Notes: a model not told the origin generated them from the sequence alone. Numbered from the stretch's first letter, positions 15,245 through 23,310 are shown. The stretch is 26,795 nt of DNA from Caldithrix sp. (GCA_020722685.1 DYKH01000072.1:1-26795), one strand, 5' to 3'. Numbers and translations are program-made.

Positions 15245-17980
15245 TTAGAGTGAAGAGTTCAGCGTTATTCCGATCTCGATTCGCCGCGGCGGATACAACC
15301 GCAACGGATTCAACAAAGTTCCGCGGTCGCCAATCGGATTCAATGAATAGAAGGCGCTGCCGGTATCACCGAATACAAAACCACTGAAGGCAAACTTGGC
15401 ATCCAGCAGATTGAAGGCGCGGGCGAAAATACTCATATCCATGCCGGCGAAGCGGAAAAATTTTTCGGCGCGAACATCAACCAGCACGAACGAAGGTTTG
15501 CGCCCGGAATTTCTTTCCAAATTGGCGCCAAATCCACTGCCAACCGCCGGGGTGTAGGGCTGGCCGCTGCCATAACGAATGACCGCACTCATCGAAAAGT
15601 CGCTCGGTTTTGAGACGGTGATGGTCGCATTCAAAGTATGGCGTTGATCCCAATTCAATGGAATCTGCTCGGGGCGGGGATCTTGTCCCGCTTCGGCGCG
15701 CGTGGCGGTTTCGCGAGGATCGCTGGAATTGCCCTGAGCGCGCTGCCAGGTATAATCCAATGTCGAGCTGACAACCCCGAGGCGGCGTTGATCGAGCGTA
15801 ATGGTAAATCCGGTGGCACTACCAAAATCGACATTGGTCAGCCGGGCGTATTCGGCATTGGTATAGGTGGAAATGAATTCGACGCCGAGCAAATCGCGAA
15901 TATCTTTGTAGAACATACTGACATCGAGGCCGAGAAAACTGGTCAGCGCGTGCTTGTAGCCGAATTCATACTGGGTGGTGCGCTCCGGTTTGATATCAGG
16001 ATTGCCCAATACGCCGTAGCTAATGCCACCAGCTTGTAGCTCGTTTAAAATGTCATAGTTTGCATTGGAGAAGATTTGGCCGAGCGCTGGCATTTGATAA
16101 AAATGCCCATAGGCAAAAAAGACCGAGGCGTCGGCTGTAATCGGGTAGGAAACGCCGAGTCGAGGGGCGAGTGAAGCTTTTCTACTGGTCGATTTTGGCG
16201 GGGTCGCATCCGGCACCTCATCGCCGGTGATGTCAATCGCATTGGCCGGATTCTGTAGATCGCCGGGAATGGTGGCGCGCGCATCAAAATATTCCAGACG
16301 CACACCCGCTCGGACAATCAAGTCTTTCCATTCCAACTGATCCTGTGCGTAGGCAGCCAGAGATACCGGCTCATAGGCGACCATGCCGGGGAACTTGGGG
16401 GGCCGAGAGGAAAATGGCAGCAATTCCTCGCGACCGGTGATCGTATCAATGGCAGCGACGATATAGCCCGGTGCGCCGAATTCAACTTTAGAGAGTTGAA
16501 CCTCGGCTCCGGTCTTGATCAAGTGCTCACGTGTCACCTGGCTGGTCACCGCGCCTTTAAAGAGCAAGCTATTGGTCTTTTGTTTGAATCGGGTAAAGTC
16601 CACACCCTGAACGACTGCCGTTCCCAGCTCGTAGGTATCGTCACTACGAGGCGGGCCGGCTTTAACATATCGCGGATCAAAGACATCCTCATACACATAG
16701 TCTTTATAATCGAAATAATTCTGGCGAACGCTGAGATTATAGAAGGTTTTGCTCGACAGCGTATGGGTCCAATCAACACCATGGACCAGGGAGAAGGTGC
16801 CTTGCGTCGGCATGCCGTCCGGATTGAATCGAAAGGCCAAATTGGCGCGCTTTGCCTTTATGTCATTAAGGATGGCCTGGTAACTCACTTCCAGGGCCTT
16901 CCAGGGGCGAATAGTGAGCTTGGCCAAACCGGACCATTCGCGATTATAACCCAAGGGCAATTCTTTTGCGTCGCCGGTGGGTCGGAAAACTTTTTGCTGA
17001 AAATCGGAGCTATCAGTGGGGACAAAACGTCGGGTAGCGCACAAATAGCCATTGTCTACAAAGCGCCGGCCGCTCAGAAGAAAAGTCGTTTGCGGTAAAA
17101 AAGTCGGACCACTTAAGCTGATCTGGTAATTCTGGCGAGAAAAAGGTGCAAATTGATCTTCGCCAATCTTGCTAGTACCGACAATATCGGCGACTCGTTT
17201 GTCAGCGGTGTAAAGATAATCGCTGGCAAAGATCTCCGCGTTCCATTGAAACTGGTTGGTCCCACTCTTGAGCACGGCGTTCACCACACCGCTCATCGCC
17301 TGCCCATATTCGGCATCGAACGTACCGCTGATGACTTGCACTTCTTGTAACAACGACCGATCAATACGGAGCGTGGAAGAATTATCGTAGGCGTTGTTTA
17401 CAGTTACACCATTGATTTGATACTGCACTTCTCCGAGCCGTCCACCCCGGATATGCCCTTCGACGACGCCGGCCTGCAAATTGACCACGTCGTTCAGTTC
17501 TTGCACCGGCAATTTTTCAATGTCTTCCTTTGTCACCGTGGCCATTGAGCTGGTGAGGTTTACTTCGACCACCGGGCGCTGGGCGACAACGGTCACCGCC
17601 TCCGCCTCAATTAGACTCTGCTGCAGCTCGGCATTCAATGTCCTAGTGTTGCTGGTAGTGATGAGAACTTCCTCGACCACCAGCGTTTGAAAGCCAATGA
17701 AGCTGAATTGCACTCGATATTTTCCCGGGGGTATGTTGATGATGCTATAATAACCGTCCACATCTGCTGCTGCGCCAAGAGTCGTGCCGACGAGGAAGAC
17801 GTTAGCGCCTGGAAGCGGCTGATTCTGCTTATCCATTACCCGCCCGGCCAATTTGCCGGTAGTACCAGCCAGCGCATTCATGGTTACGGCCAGCATCAAC
17901 AAGCAAAGAATACCGGCCAGCGGCAAACTCCTTCCGCTTTCCGGCAACTTACGACAAACGGTTGTTGTGCCGATAAACAT
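15245..17980 (-). CDS. TonB-dependent outer-membrane receptor with carboxypeptidase-regulatory-like domain
   Basis: 911 aa. ATG at 17980 follows AGAGGTAA. Signal peptide about residues 1-38. Residues 41-118 form a CarboxypepD_reg-like domain (GRVMDKQNQPLPGANVFLVG .. DGYYSIINIPPGKYRVQFSF). A TonB-box-like EAVTVVAQRP (127-136) precedes the plug (about 137-245; IEKLPVQELNDVVNLQAGVV, IRGGRLGEVQYQINGV, GTFDAEYGQAMSGVVNAVLKSG). The rest is a 22-strand-type barrel with recurring aromatic-ended strands, closing PPRRIEIGITLNSSL. The role is energised uptake across the outer membrane, here probably of oligosaccharides. The domain order is like SusC, but it is shorter than most SusC proteins and no SusD gene follows. 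It lies between the CBM9 protein and the 1098-aa surface protein in one probable operon. Confidence 0.93.
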   Translation of the reverse strand: MFIGTTTVCRKLPESGRSLPLAGILCLLMLAVTMNALAGTTGKLAGRVMDKQNQPLPGANVFLVGTTLGAAADVDGYYSIINIPPGKYRVQFSFIGFQTLVVEEVLITTSNTRTLNAELQQSLIEAEAVTVVAQRPVVEVNLTSSMATVTKEDIEKLPVQELNDVVNLQAGVVEGHIRGGRLGEVQYQINGVTVNNAYDNSSTLRIDRSLLQEVQVISGTFDAEYGQAMSGVVNAVLKSGTNQFQWNAEIFASDYLYTADKRVADIVGTSKIGEDQFAPFSRQNYQISLSGPTFLPQTTFLLSGRRFVDNGYLCATRRFVPTDSSDFQQKVFRPTGDAKELPLGYNREWSGLAKLTIRPWKALEVSYQAILNDIKAKRANLAFRFNPDGMPTQGTFSLVHGVDWTHTLSSKTFYNLSVRQNYFDYKDYVYEDVFDPRYVKAGPPRSDDTYELGTAVVQGVDFTRFKQKTNSLLFKGAVTSQVTREHLIKTGAEVQLSKVEFGAPGYIVAAIDTITGREELLPFSSRPPKFPGMVAYEPVSLAAYAQDQLEWKDLIVRAGVRLEYFDARATIPGDLQNPANAIDITGDEVPDATPPKSTSRKASLAPRLGVSYPITADASVFFAYGHFYQMPALGQIFSNANYDILNELQAGGISYGVLGNPDIKPERTTQYEFGYKHALTSFLGLDVSMFYKDIRDLLGVEFISTYTNAEYARLTNVDFGSATGFTITLDQRRLGVVSSTLDYTWQRAQGNSSDPRETATRAEAGQDPRPEQIPLNWDQRHTLNATITVSKPSDFSMSAVIRYGSGQPYTPAVGSGFGANLERNSGRKPSFVLVDVRAEKFFRFAGMDMSIFARAFNLLDAKFAFSGFVFGDTGSAFYSLNPIGDRGTLLNPLRLYPPRRIEIGITLNSSL

Positions 17981-18017
17981 GGTTTACCTCTGTACCATAC
18001 AAGTCAATTAAGTGCCC

Positions 18018-18075
18018 AGTGACAAGTGATCAGTGATCAGTGATCAGTGAACGCTCACTGATCACTGACCACTGA
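18018..18075. repeat. Heptamer tandem repeat folding into a 20-bp hairpin
   Basis: 18018-18050 is about five tandem copies of AGTGATC (first copy AGTGACA, last copy partial). The last 20 bases (18031-18050) are complementary to 18055-18074 with a single mismatch around an ACGC loop, and one more A-T pair can be added outside. The element fills the gap between the end of the CBM9 gene (18090) and the TonB receptor start (17980). In mRNA it would be a strong stem in the intercistronic region, which could protect the upstream message, partly terminate, or set different expression of the two genes. No T-run follows on the minus strand. Confidence 0.75.
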
Positions 18076-18089
18076 AAATCAATCACTGC

Positions 18090-21000
18090 CTATTTGAGGA
18101 CCATCATCTTGCCATACAGCGTTGCCAGCGTCTTTTTCGTTGTCTCTGAGGTAACCTGCAAACGATAGAAATAGACGCCCGAGCTGAGATTGCTCGCATC
18201 GAACTTGGACTCTACTCCGTAACCTGGCTGCTGCAAGCCTAACGGAATGATGGCGACACTACGGCCGAGAATGTCGTACACCTTCAAAGTGACAGAACCA
18301 GGTTCAGGCATGGTGTAGCGAATAGTGGTCGTGGGGTTGAAGGGGTTTGGGTAATTGCCCAGCAGAGAGAATGTTTTCGGCAGGCCATTGTCTGGGCGGT
18401 TTTTCACACCGGTGATGACGGTAGCAGGATCCATATAGGCCCAGGCCGGCCCGGCATTCCAACTGCCTTCGCGCATCCACCAGGTACGGGTACCATAATT
18501 GTCTGCCGGGTTGAGGAAATTATCTCCGTCAAACAGGGTCGCACTGAGGAACAACACTCCATCACCCCGATCTACCGGATAACCCAGCTTCGTCAAGTCA
18601 ATCGCCAACTCTATCTGATAACCCTCATCGGCATCATTAAAGTTATTCACCGTAGTGTTAGGCTTCATCGCCACAGCCGCCTGTGAGGTCTTGAACGAAT
18701 CAACCAAAACCACCAGATAGTCTTGCTTGATGAGCGCACCGGTAGAATCAAACCGCACCGTCAACTCGCGGCGCTCCAAATTGTGATCATCCGGATTGAT
18801 CGCCGCACGATCATTGATGATGAACTGAATACCATCCCATTGATCACGATTGTTGATGCTCCATACCGCTTGGTCACGCACATCAACTCCTAAGTACAGC
18901 TTGTCCCCTTGGAAAAACCACTTGATGCTCGCATCGCCACCATCCAGTACCGATGCCGTCACATCCCCTATCTTGGGCTGAAATTGACCACTGCGATACG
19001 GCCCTATGCCAGAATAAGAAGCCCGCAGCGCATCATCCCCATACCGAATGTCAAGCCCCGGCGCATTTTGCCAGACCGGCTCATCAAGCTTGCCGTCGAT
19101 GACCGGCGCCGCATGATTGGCCGCATTCGGGATTATCACTTCCGGACCCACCTCCGGCACCGACCCGGAATTCACCGTCACATCCGGTCGCGCATATATC
19201 CGTATCACATCATACGCCGAAGCATTGCCCCACGGCCCCTGCCACCAGGTGCGGTTGCCGCTGAACTTGCCCGGCTGTAACGGCCACTGCCAGTCCGCAT
19301 CATAAATCGAAACATTGAACTCGACAACGTCGCCCTCACTCTTGGTAACATCATAACCTCGCGGCGTGAGATTGAACTTAAACTCGGTGGTATACCCTTC
19401 ATCTATGGTCGCATCAGAATTGGAAAGCCCTTGCACCGTGGTCACCGCATCCCACACGCTGCGATCGCCCGAGGCCCAGCCGAAAAATCCCGGCAGCTTC
19501 CCAACCTCCCCCAGCGTCGTGTCCGCCCAAGTCTCAGTAACCCAGCCATAAAAATACTCAAAGGGCGGCGCCGGGCGGTCAGCCTTCGAATGATCCCGCA
19601 TGTTCATCAAAAAGCCATCAAACTTGTTGAACAAACCGCCACCCACTGAGCTATCTTTCACCACCGCCGCCATATAAAGAGTGTTGCCATCCACCAAAAA
19701 CTTGAGTACCGCATCGGTCGGATCGCTCGGCGGCACCCCAGCCTCGTTATACCAACCACTGCCCGGAATCAGACTCGTGCTTTTACCATGTTGTATACGT
19801 ACCGCCTCCGCCTTTCCCCAGGCCGGCTCATCCAATTTACCATCCAGCGTTATAGCCGCTCCTGCCGTGCTTCGCGCCCAAATCACATTCGGACGCTCAA
19901 GTATCGTTAGCGGCGCTCCGTCGGGAACGAAGGTGCTGGCATCCATATAGGCCCAGGCCGGCCCGGCATTCCAACTGCCTTCGCGCATCCACCAGGTACG
20001 GGTACCATAATTGTCTGCCGGGTTGAGGAAATTATCTCCGTCAAACAGGGTCGCACTGAGGAACAACACTCCATCACCCCGATCTACCGGATAACCCAGC
20101 TTCGTCAAGTCAATCGCCAACTCTATCTGATAACCCTCATCGGCATCATTAAAGTTATTCACCGTAGTGTTAGGCTTCATCGCCACAGCCGCCTGTGAGG
20201 TCTTGAACGAATCAACCAAAACCACCAGATAGTCTTGCTTGATGAGCGCACCGGTAGAATCAAACCGCACCGTCAACTCGCGGCGCTCCAAATTGTGATC
20301 ATCCGGATTGATCGCCGCACGATCATTGATGATGAACTGAATACCATCCCATTGATCACGATTGTTGATGCTCCATACCGCTTGGTCACGCACATCAACT
20401 CCTAAGTACAGCTTGTCCCCTTGGAAAAACCACTTGATGCTCGCATCGCCACCATCCAGTACCGATGCCGTCACATCCCCTATCTTGGGCTGAAATTGAC
20501 CACTGCGATACGGCCCTATGCCAGAATAAGAAGCCCGCAGCGCATCATCCCCATACCGAATGTCAAGCCCCGGCGCATTTTGCCAGACCGGCTCATCAAG
20601 CTTGCCGTCGATGACCGGCGCCGCATGATTGGCCGCATTCGGGATTATCACTTCCGGACCCACCTCCGGCACCGACCCGGAATTCACCGTCACATCCGGT
20701 CGCGCATATATCCGTATCACATCATACGCCGAAGCATTGCCCCACGGCCCCTGCCACCAGGTGCGGTTGCCGCTGAACTTGCCCGGCTGTAACGGCCACT
20801 GCCAGTCCGCATCATAAATCGAAACATTGAACTCGACAACGTCGCCCTCACTCTTGGTAACATCATAACCTCGCGGCGTGAGATTGAACTTAAACTCGGT
20901 GGTATACCCTTCATCTATGGTCGCATCAGAATTGGAAAGCCCTTGCACCGTGGTCACCGCATCCCACACGCTGCGATCGCCCGAGGCCCAGCCGAAAAAT

Positions 21001-21488
21001 CCCGGCAGCTTCCCAACCTCCCCCAGCGTCGTGTCCGCCCAAGTCTCAGTAACCCAGCCATAAAAATACTCAAAGGGCGGCGCCGGGCGGTCAGCCTTCG
21101 AATGATCCCGCATGTTCATCAAAAAGCCATCAAACTTGTTGAACAAACCGCCACCCACTGAGCTATCTTTCACCACCGCCGCCATATAAAGAGTGTTGCC
21201 ATCCACCAAAAACTTGAGTACCGCATCGGTCGGATCGCTCGGCGGCACCCCAGCCTCGTTATACCAACCACTGCCCGGAATCAGACTCGTGCTTTTACCA
21301 TGTTGTATACGTACCGCCTCCGCCTTTCCCCAGGCCGGCTCATCCAATTTACCATCCAGCGTTATAGCCGCTCCTGCCGTGCTTCGCGCCCAAATCACGT
21401 TCGGACGCTCTAGAGTTTGACCCGCTGCGGCTATCGCCAAAGCGAAAACCATCCCTCCAAGCATTGTTACGATAACTTTTGCTTTCAT
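18090..21488 (-). CDS. T9SS-sorted protein with four CBM9-like modules (tandem duplicated)
   Basis: 1132 aa. ATG at 21488 follows a perfect AGGAGG. Signal peptide about 1-23 (..AIAAAGQ). Residues 27-516 and 531-1020 are near-identical 490-residue units joined by a 14-residue linker (ASTFVPDGAPLTIL). Each unit holds two CBM9-like sandwich domains: ITLDGKLDEPAWGKAEAVRI .. LKFLVDGNTLYMAAVVKD .. YTTEFKFNL, then APVIDGKLDEPVWQNAPGLD .. IKWFFQGDKLYLGVDVRD .. GYQIELAIDL. The tail (LLGNYPNPFNPTTTIRYTMP .. SGVYFYRLQV .. YGKMMVLK) is a T9SS sorting domain. CBM9-type domains bind glycan chain ends or oligosaccharides. No catalytic domain is visible, so this is probably a surface glycan-binding protein feeding the TonB receptor encoded 109 bp downstream. 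It is probably first in the operon, after a 294-bp gap from the LacI gene. Confidence 0.9.
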   Translation of the reverse strand: MKAKVIVTMLGGMVFALAIAAAGQTLERPNVIWARSTAGAAITLDGKLDEPAWGKAEAVRIQHGKSTSLIPGSGWYNEAGVPPSDPTDAVLKFLVDGNTLYMAAVVKDSSVGGGLFNKFDGFLMNMRDHSKADRPAPPFEYFYGWVTETWADTTLGEVGKLPGFFGWASGDRSVWDAVTTVQGLSNSDATIDEGYTTEFKFNLTPRGYDVTKSEGDVVEFNVSIYDADWQWPLQPGKFSGNRTWWQGPWGNASAYDVIRIYARPDVTVNSGSVPEVGPEVIIPNAANHAAPVIDGKLDEPVWQNAPGLDIRYGDDALRASYSGIGPYRSGQFQPKIGDVTASVLDGGDASIKWFFQGDKLYLGVDVRDQAVWSINNRDQWDGIQFIINDRAAINPDDHNLERRELTVRFDSTGALIKQDYLVVLVDSFKTSQAAVAMKPNTTVNNFNDADEGYQIELAIDLTKLGYPVDRGDGVLFLSATLFDGDNFLNPADNYGTRTWWMREGSWNAGPAWAYMDASTFVPDGAPLTILERPNVIWARSTAGAAITLDGKLDEPAWGKAEAVRIQHGKSTSLIPGSGWYNEAGVPPSDPTDAVLKFLVDGNTLYMAAVVKDSSVGGGLFNKFDGFLMNMRDHSKADRPAPPFEYFYGWVTETWADTTLGEVGKLPGFFGWASGDRSVWDAVTTVQGLSNSDATIDEGYTTEFKFNLTPRGYDVTKSEGDVVEFNVSIYDADWQWPLQPGKFSGNRTWWQGPWGNASAYDVIRIYARPDVTVNSGSVPEVGPEVIIPNAANHAAPVIDGKLDEPVWQNAPGLDIRYGDDALRASYSGIGPYRSGQFQPKIGDVTASVLDGGDASIKWFFQGDKLYLGVDVRDQAVWSINNRDQWDGIQFIINDRAAINPDDHNLERRELTVRFDSTGALIKQDYLVVLVDSFKTSQAAVAMKPNTTVNNFNDADEGYQIELAIDLTKLGYPVDRGDGVLFLSATLFDGDNFLNPADNYGTRTWWMREGSWNAGPAWAYMDPATVITGVKNRPDNGLPKTFSLLGNYPNPFNPTTTIRYTMPEPGSVTLKVYDILGRSVAIIPLGLQQPGYGVESKFDASNLSSGVYFYRLQVTSETTKKTLATLYGKMMVLK
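18429..19898. repeat. Direct repeat copy B (1470 bp) inside the CBM9 gene
   Basis: Matches 19941-21410 at a constant offset of 1512 bp. By reading I found one difference: 19887 A versus 21399 G, a synonymous AAT/AAC Asn codon next to the repeat edge. It encodes residues 531-1020. The repeat edges are sharp: 18428 G versus 19940 C at one end, 19899 A versus 21411 T at the other. Confidence 0.95.
19941..21410. repeat. Direct repeat copy A (1470 bp) inside the CBM9 gene
   Basis: Partner of 18429-19898, encoding residues 27-516. A unique 42-bp linker (19899-19940) separates the copies, so the period is 1512 bp, exactly 504 codons, and the reading frame is kept. Confidence 0.95.
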
Positions 21489-21782
21489 AATAAAAGCCTC
21501 CTATTGGATTATGAGTTGATTAAGGTTGAGAGAACCTATTCAGTAACTCAACGGCCTGTAAATTTATCGCTTGAAGCATGGCGAATATTACACCATACGC
21601 TCCTCGTGACACAATCACCTCCCTTCGCATTTTGAGGCCATCACGTCTTAGACAAGTATCTGCATTCGGGGATGGCCGTAATAGGGCTTCCGACAAAAGC
21701 CAAAAAGGATTAGCTCAAAAACTTTTGCAGAGAATTACCTCATAGCTCCTCCTTACATTTGGTTAGAGGTTCGTTAAGGAAT
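21489..21782. other. 294-bp leader between LacI gene and CBM9 gene
   Basis: No gene is seen. The region should contain the promoter of the CBM9/TonB operon if that is separate from the LacI gene. I found no convincing -35/-10 pair and no copy of the TGTAAACG-type operator. GGCCATC (21636-21642) and GATGGCC (21671-21677) are a weak 7-bp inverted repeat. AGGAGG at about 21499-21504 is the ribosome site of the CBM9 gene. Confidence 0.4.
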
Positions 21783-22814
21783 TTAAAATATGGTTCGATT
21801 TGCAGCGTTGGTACAACCGCACGAGCCACCCACAACCAATCCGGCGGACAGCTCTTCCACGTAAGGGCTGCTGGCATCCACTTCGCCGGTGATCATTTTG
21901 AGCAGATAGCGCGTGGCTTTGCTGCCCAATTCAACAATGGGAACATGCACGGTAGTCAACCGAGGAGAGAGTAATCGGCTGAGAAAAATATCATCAAAGC
22001 CGACAATGGCCACGTCCTTTGGGATATTGATGTTCGCATTCTTGGCAGCTTCGTAGGCCCCGACGGCCATCATGTCGTTGGCGGCAAAAATTGCCTCCGG
22101 TTTTTCAGGTTGGCTCATGATGCGCATAAAACCATAGTAGCCGGACTTGGCGGTAAAATCCCCCGCGACTTCAAAACATTTCTGTGCCGAGAGATTATTT
22201 CTTTGCAGCGCATCGTAATAGCCGCGATACCTTTCTTCCGCGTCGCAATTGCCTTCCGGTCCGCGCATCATGCCGATGTTTTTATAGCCATGACCAATCA
22301 AATGCTCGACGATGGCAAACGCACCCTGATAATTATTGATGCGAAAGCTAACGGCATGATCCAAATCCTTCCGACTATTCAGCAACACCATGGGCCGCTT
22401 GCTTTTGTGGAGAATGCGCACCACCTCTTTGTGCATCTCCGGGGCCATGAGGATGAGACCGTCCACACGGCCGCTGCCCATGAACTCGGTCAGGGTCTCG
22501 ACAATGTTGCGCTGATTGTGCGAGCTGGAAACCATCACGTAGCGATTAGCTCGATAGGCTTCTTCATCAATGCCGCGAATGATGTCCATAAAGAACTCAT
22601 CCACTAATTCCGGCAAGATGACGCCGATGGTATCGGTCTGTCGAGTGGACAGGCTGCGGGCGATAGGATTGGGTTTGTAGTTGCATTCCTGTGCGATTTG
22701 GAGGATTTTTTGTCTGGTTTCTTCCCGCACCGCTCCATTGTTGTTGAGGGCGCGCGAGACAGTGGCGATGGAGACCCCGGCTTTCTTGGCGATTTCGTGG
22801 ATATTAATATTCAA
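21783..22814 (-). CDS. LacI-family transcriptional regulator
   Basis: 343 aa, standard LacI/GalR length. The start is TTG at 22814, chosen because MNINIHEIAKKAGVS aligns the helix-turn-helix at the very N-terminus as usual and AAAGG lies seven bases upstream. HTH: IHEIAKKAGVSIATVSRALN (5-24); hinge helix region NPIARSLSTRQT. Periplasmic-binding-protein-like sensor domain: TIGVILPELVDEFFMDIIRG, VDGLILMAP, FAANDMMAVGAYEAAK, DVAIVGFDDI and LTTVHVPIVELGSKA. The C-terminus CGCTNAANR is an unusual Cys pair in a common place for this family. It probably represses the neighbouring glycan operon and itself until a sugar binds. The effector is not readable from sequence; sophorose-type or other beta-gluco-oligosaccharides are a guess from context. 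Confidence 0.95.
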   Translation of the reverse strand: MNINIHEIAKKAGVSIATVSRALNNNGAVREETRQKILQIAQECNYKPNPIARSLSTRQTDTIGVILPELVDEFFMDIIRGIDEEAYRANRYVMVSSSHNQRNIVETLTEFMGSGRVDGLILMAPEMHKEVVRILHKSKRPMVLLNSRKDLDHAVSFRINNYQGAFAIVEHLIGHGYKNIGMMRGPEGNCDAEERYRGYYDALQRNNLSAQKCFEVAGDFTAKSGYYGFMRIMSQPEKPEAIFAANDMMAVGAYEAAKNANINIPKDVAIVGFDDIFLSRLLSPRLTTVHVPIVELGSKATRYLLKMITGEVDASSPYVEELSAGLVVGGSCGCTNAANRTIF

Positions 22815-22828
22815 CGAGACGCCTTTCC

Positions 22829-22842
22829 TGTAAACGTTTCCT
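22829..22842. promoter_or_regulatory. LacI-type operator 1 (TGTAAACGTTTCCT)
   Basis: Palindromic core AAACGTTT (22832-22839) with a central CG, the form recognised by LacI/GalR-family regulators. It sits 15 bases before the TTG start, next to the ribosome site, and about 54 bp from the better operator at 22883-22896 (centre to centre). Confidence 0.65.
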
Positions 22843-22882
22843 ATGCAATTTAAGCCTGATTTTGGTCATTTGTTACATTTAT

Positions 22883-22896
22883 TGTAAACGCTTACA
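22883..22896. promoter_or_regulatory. LacI-type operator 2 (TGTAAACGCTTACA)
   Basis: Near-perfect 14-bp dyad TGTAA-ACGC-TTACA with the central CG and TGTAAnCG half-sites of LacI-family operators. It starts about 10 bp downstream of the predicted -10 box, where a bound repressor would block initiation of the LacI gene. This indicates autoregulation. Confidence 0.75.
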
Positions 22897-22905
22897 TCAC
22901 CATAC

Positions 22906-22934
22906 AAGATAATAGAAGAGAATCAATTTGTCAA
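22906..22934 (-). promoter_or_regulatory. Sigma70-like promoter of the LacI gene
   Basis: On the minus strand: perfect -35 TTGACA (22934-22929), 17-bp spacer, -10 TATCTT (22911-22906). The predicted start is near 22898-22900, so operator 2 lies in the initially transcribed region and the leader is about 85 bases. Confidence 0.7.
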
Positions 22935-22993
22935 GAACTTTTTCTATAAAGACTCAAAAAAAATCAATACTGCGGGAAAATAAGAGAAGAGAA

Positions 22994-23111
22994 GCCACCA
23001 AGTCACCAATCACGCCATCGGCGGATGCGCCTTTGGCGCAGACACCAAGGCGTTTCTTGCTCACAAAGAACAAGCCTTGTCTTTTATTCTTTGCCAGAGT
23101 GTCTTGGTGGC
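22994..23111. repeat. Inverted-repeat element with inner hairpin, possible MITE-like or intergenic repeat
   Basis: GCCACCAAG (22994-23002) and CTTGGTGGC (23103-23111) are perfect 9-bp inverted ends of a 118-bp stretch. Inside, TGCGCC (23026-23031) and GGCGCA (23035-23040) form a tight stem with a TTT loop, and further CACCAAG-like words occur. No coding capacity is evident. It lies beside the orphan permease fragment, so it may mark a rearrangement point. Confidence 0.4.
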
Positions 23112-23165
23112 AAGGCTCGCCCCGGAGTTTAGCGTCAATTATAGAGAGGTGTGGCCGGATTTCAG

Positions 23166-23310
23166 TCACTCTTTCAATCCCCCAAGAAGAATCCCTTGGA
23201 TGTAATACTTTTGCAGCAGGAGAAAAACCAAAGCGACGGGAATGATGGTGATCACCGAGCCGGCCATCATCAGCGCTGGGTCTTGTACATGCTGCCGCAC
23301 CAAATGACCG
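23166..23310 (-). pseudogene. Orphan C-terminal fragment of a CUT1-type ABC sugar permease
   Basis: On the minus strand this encodes about HLVRQHVQDPALMM, then AGSVITIIPVALVFLLL, QKYYIQG and ILLGGLKE, then TGA (23168-23166). It matches the end of the permease at 26611-26795 almost residue for residue from AGSVITI onward, but differs just before (RQHVQDPA versus GEHTQDPE) and at scattered DNA positions. It is therefore a remnant of a diverged paralogue, not a fresh copy. Upstream of about 23310 the homology ends and the frame does not continue as a permease, and no start is available. The flanks after the stop differ completely from those at 26600. It is a relic of a deleted ABC transporter gene upstream of the LacI gene. 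Confidence 0.75.

Noticed and set aside
18018..18075. CRISPR array
   Set aside because: The repeated unit is a 7-base tandem without spacers, and no cas gene is present.
18429..21410. Assembly artefact as the explanation of the duplication
   Set aside because: Not excluded, but the unique in-frame 42-bp linker, distinct flanks on both sides and one base difference are better explained by a real tandem duplication.
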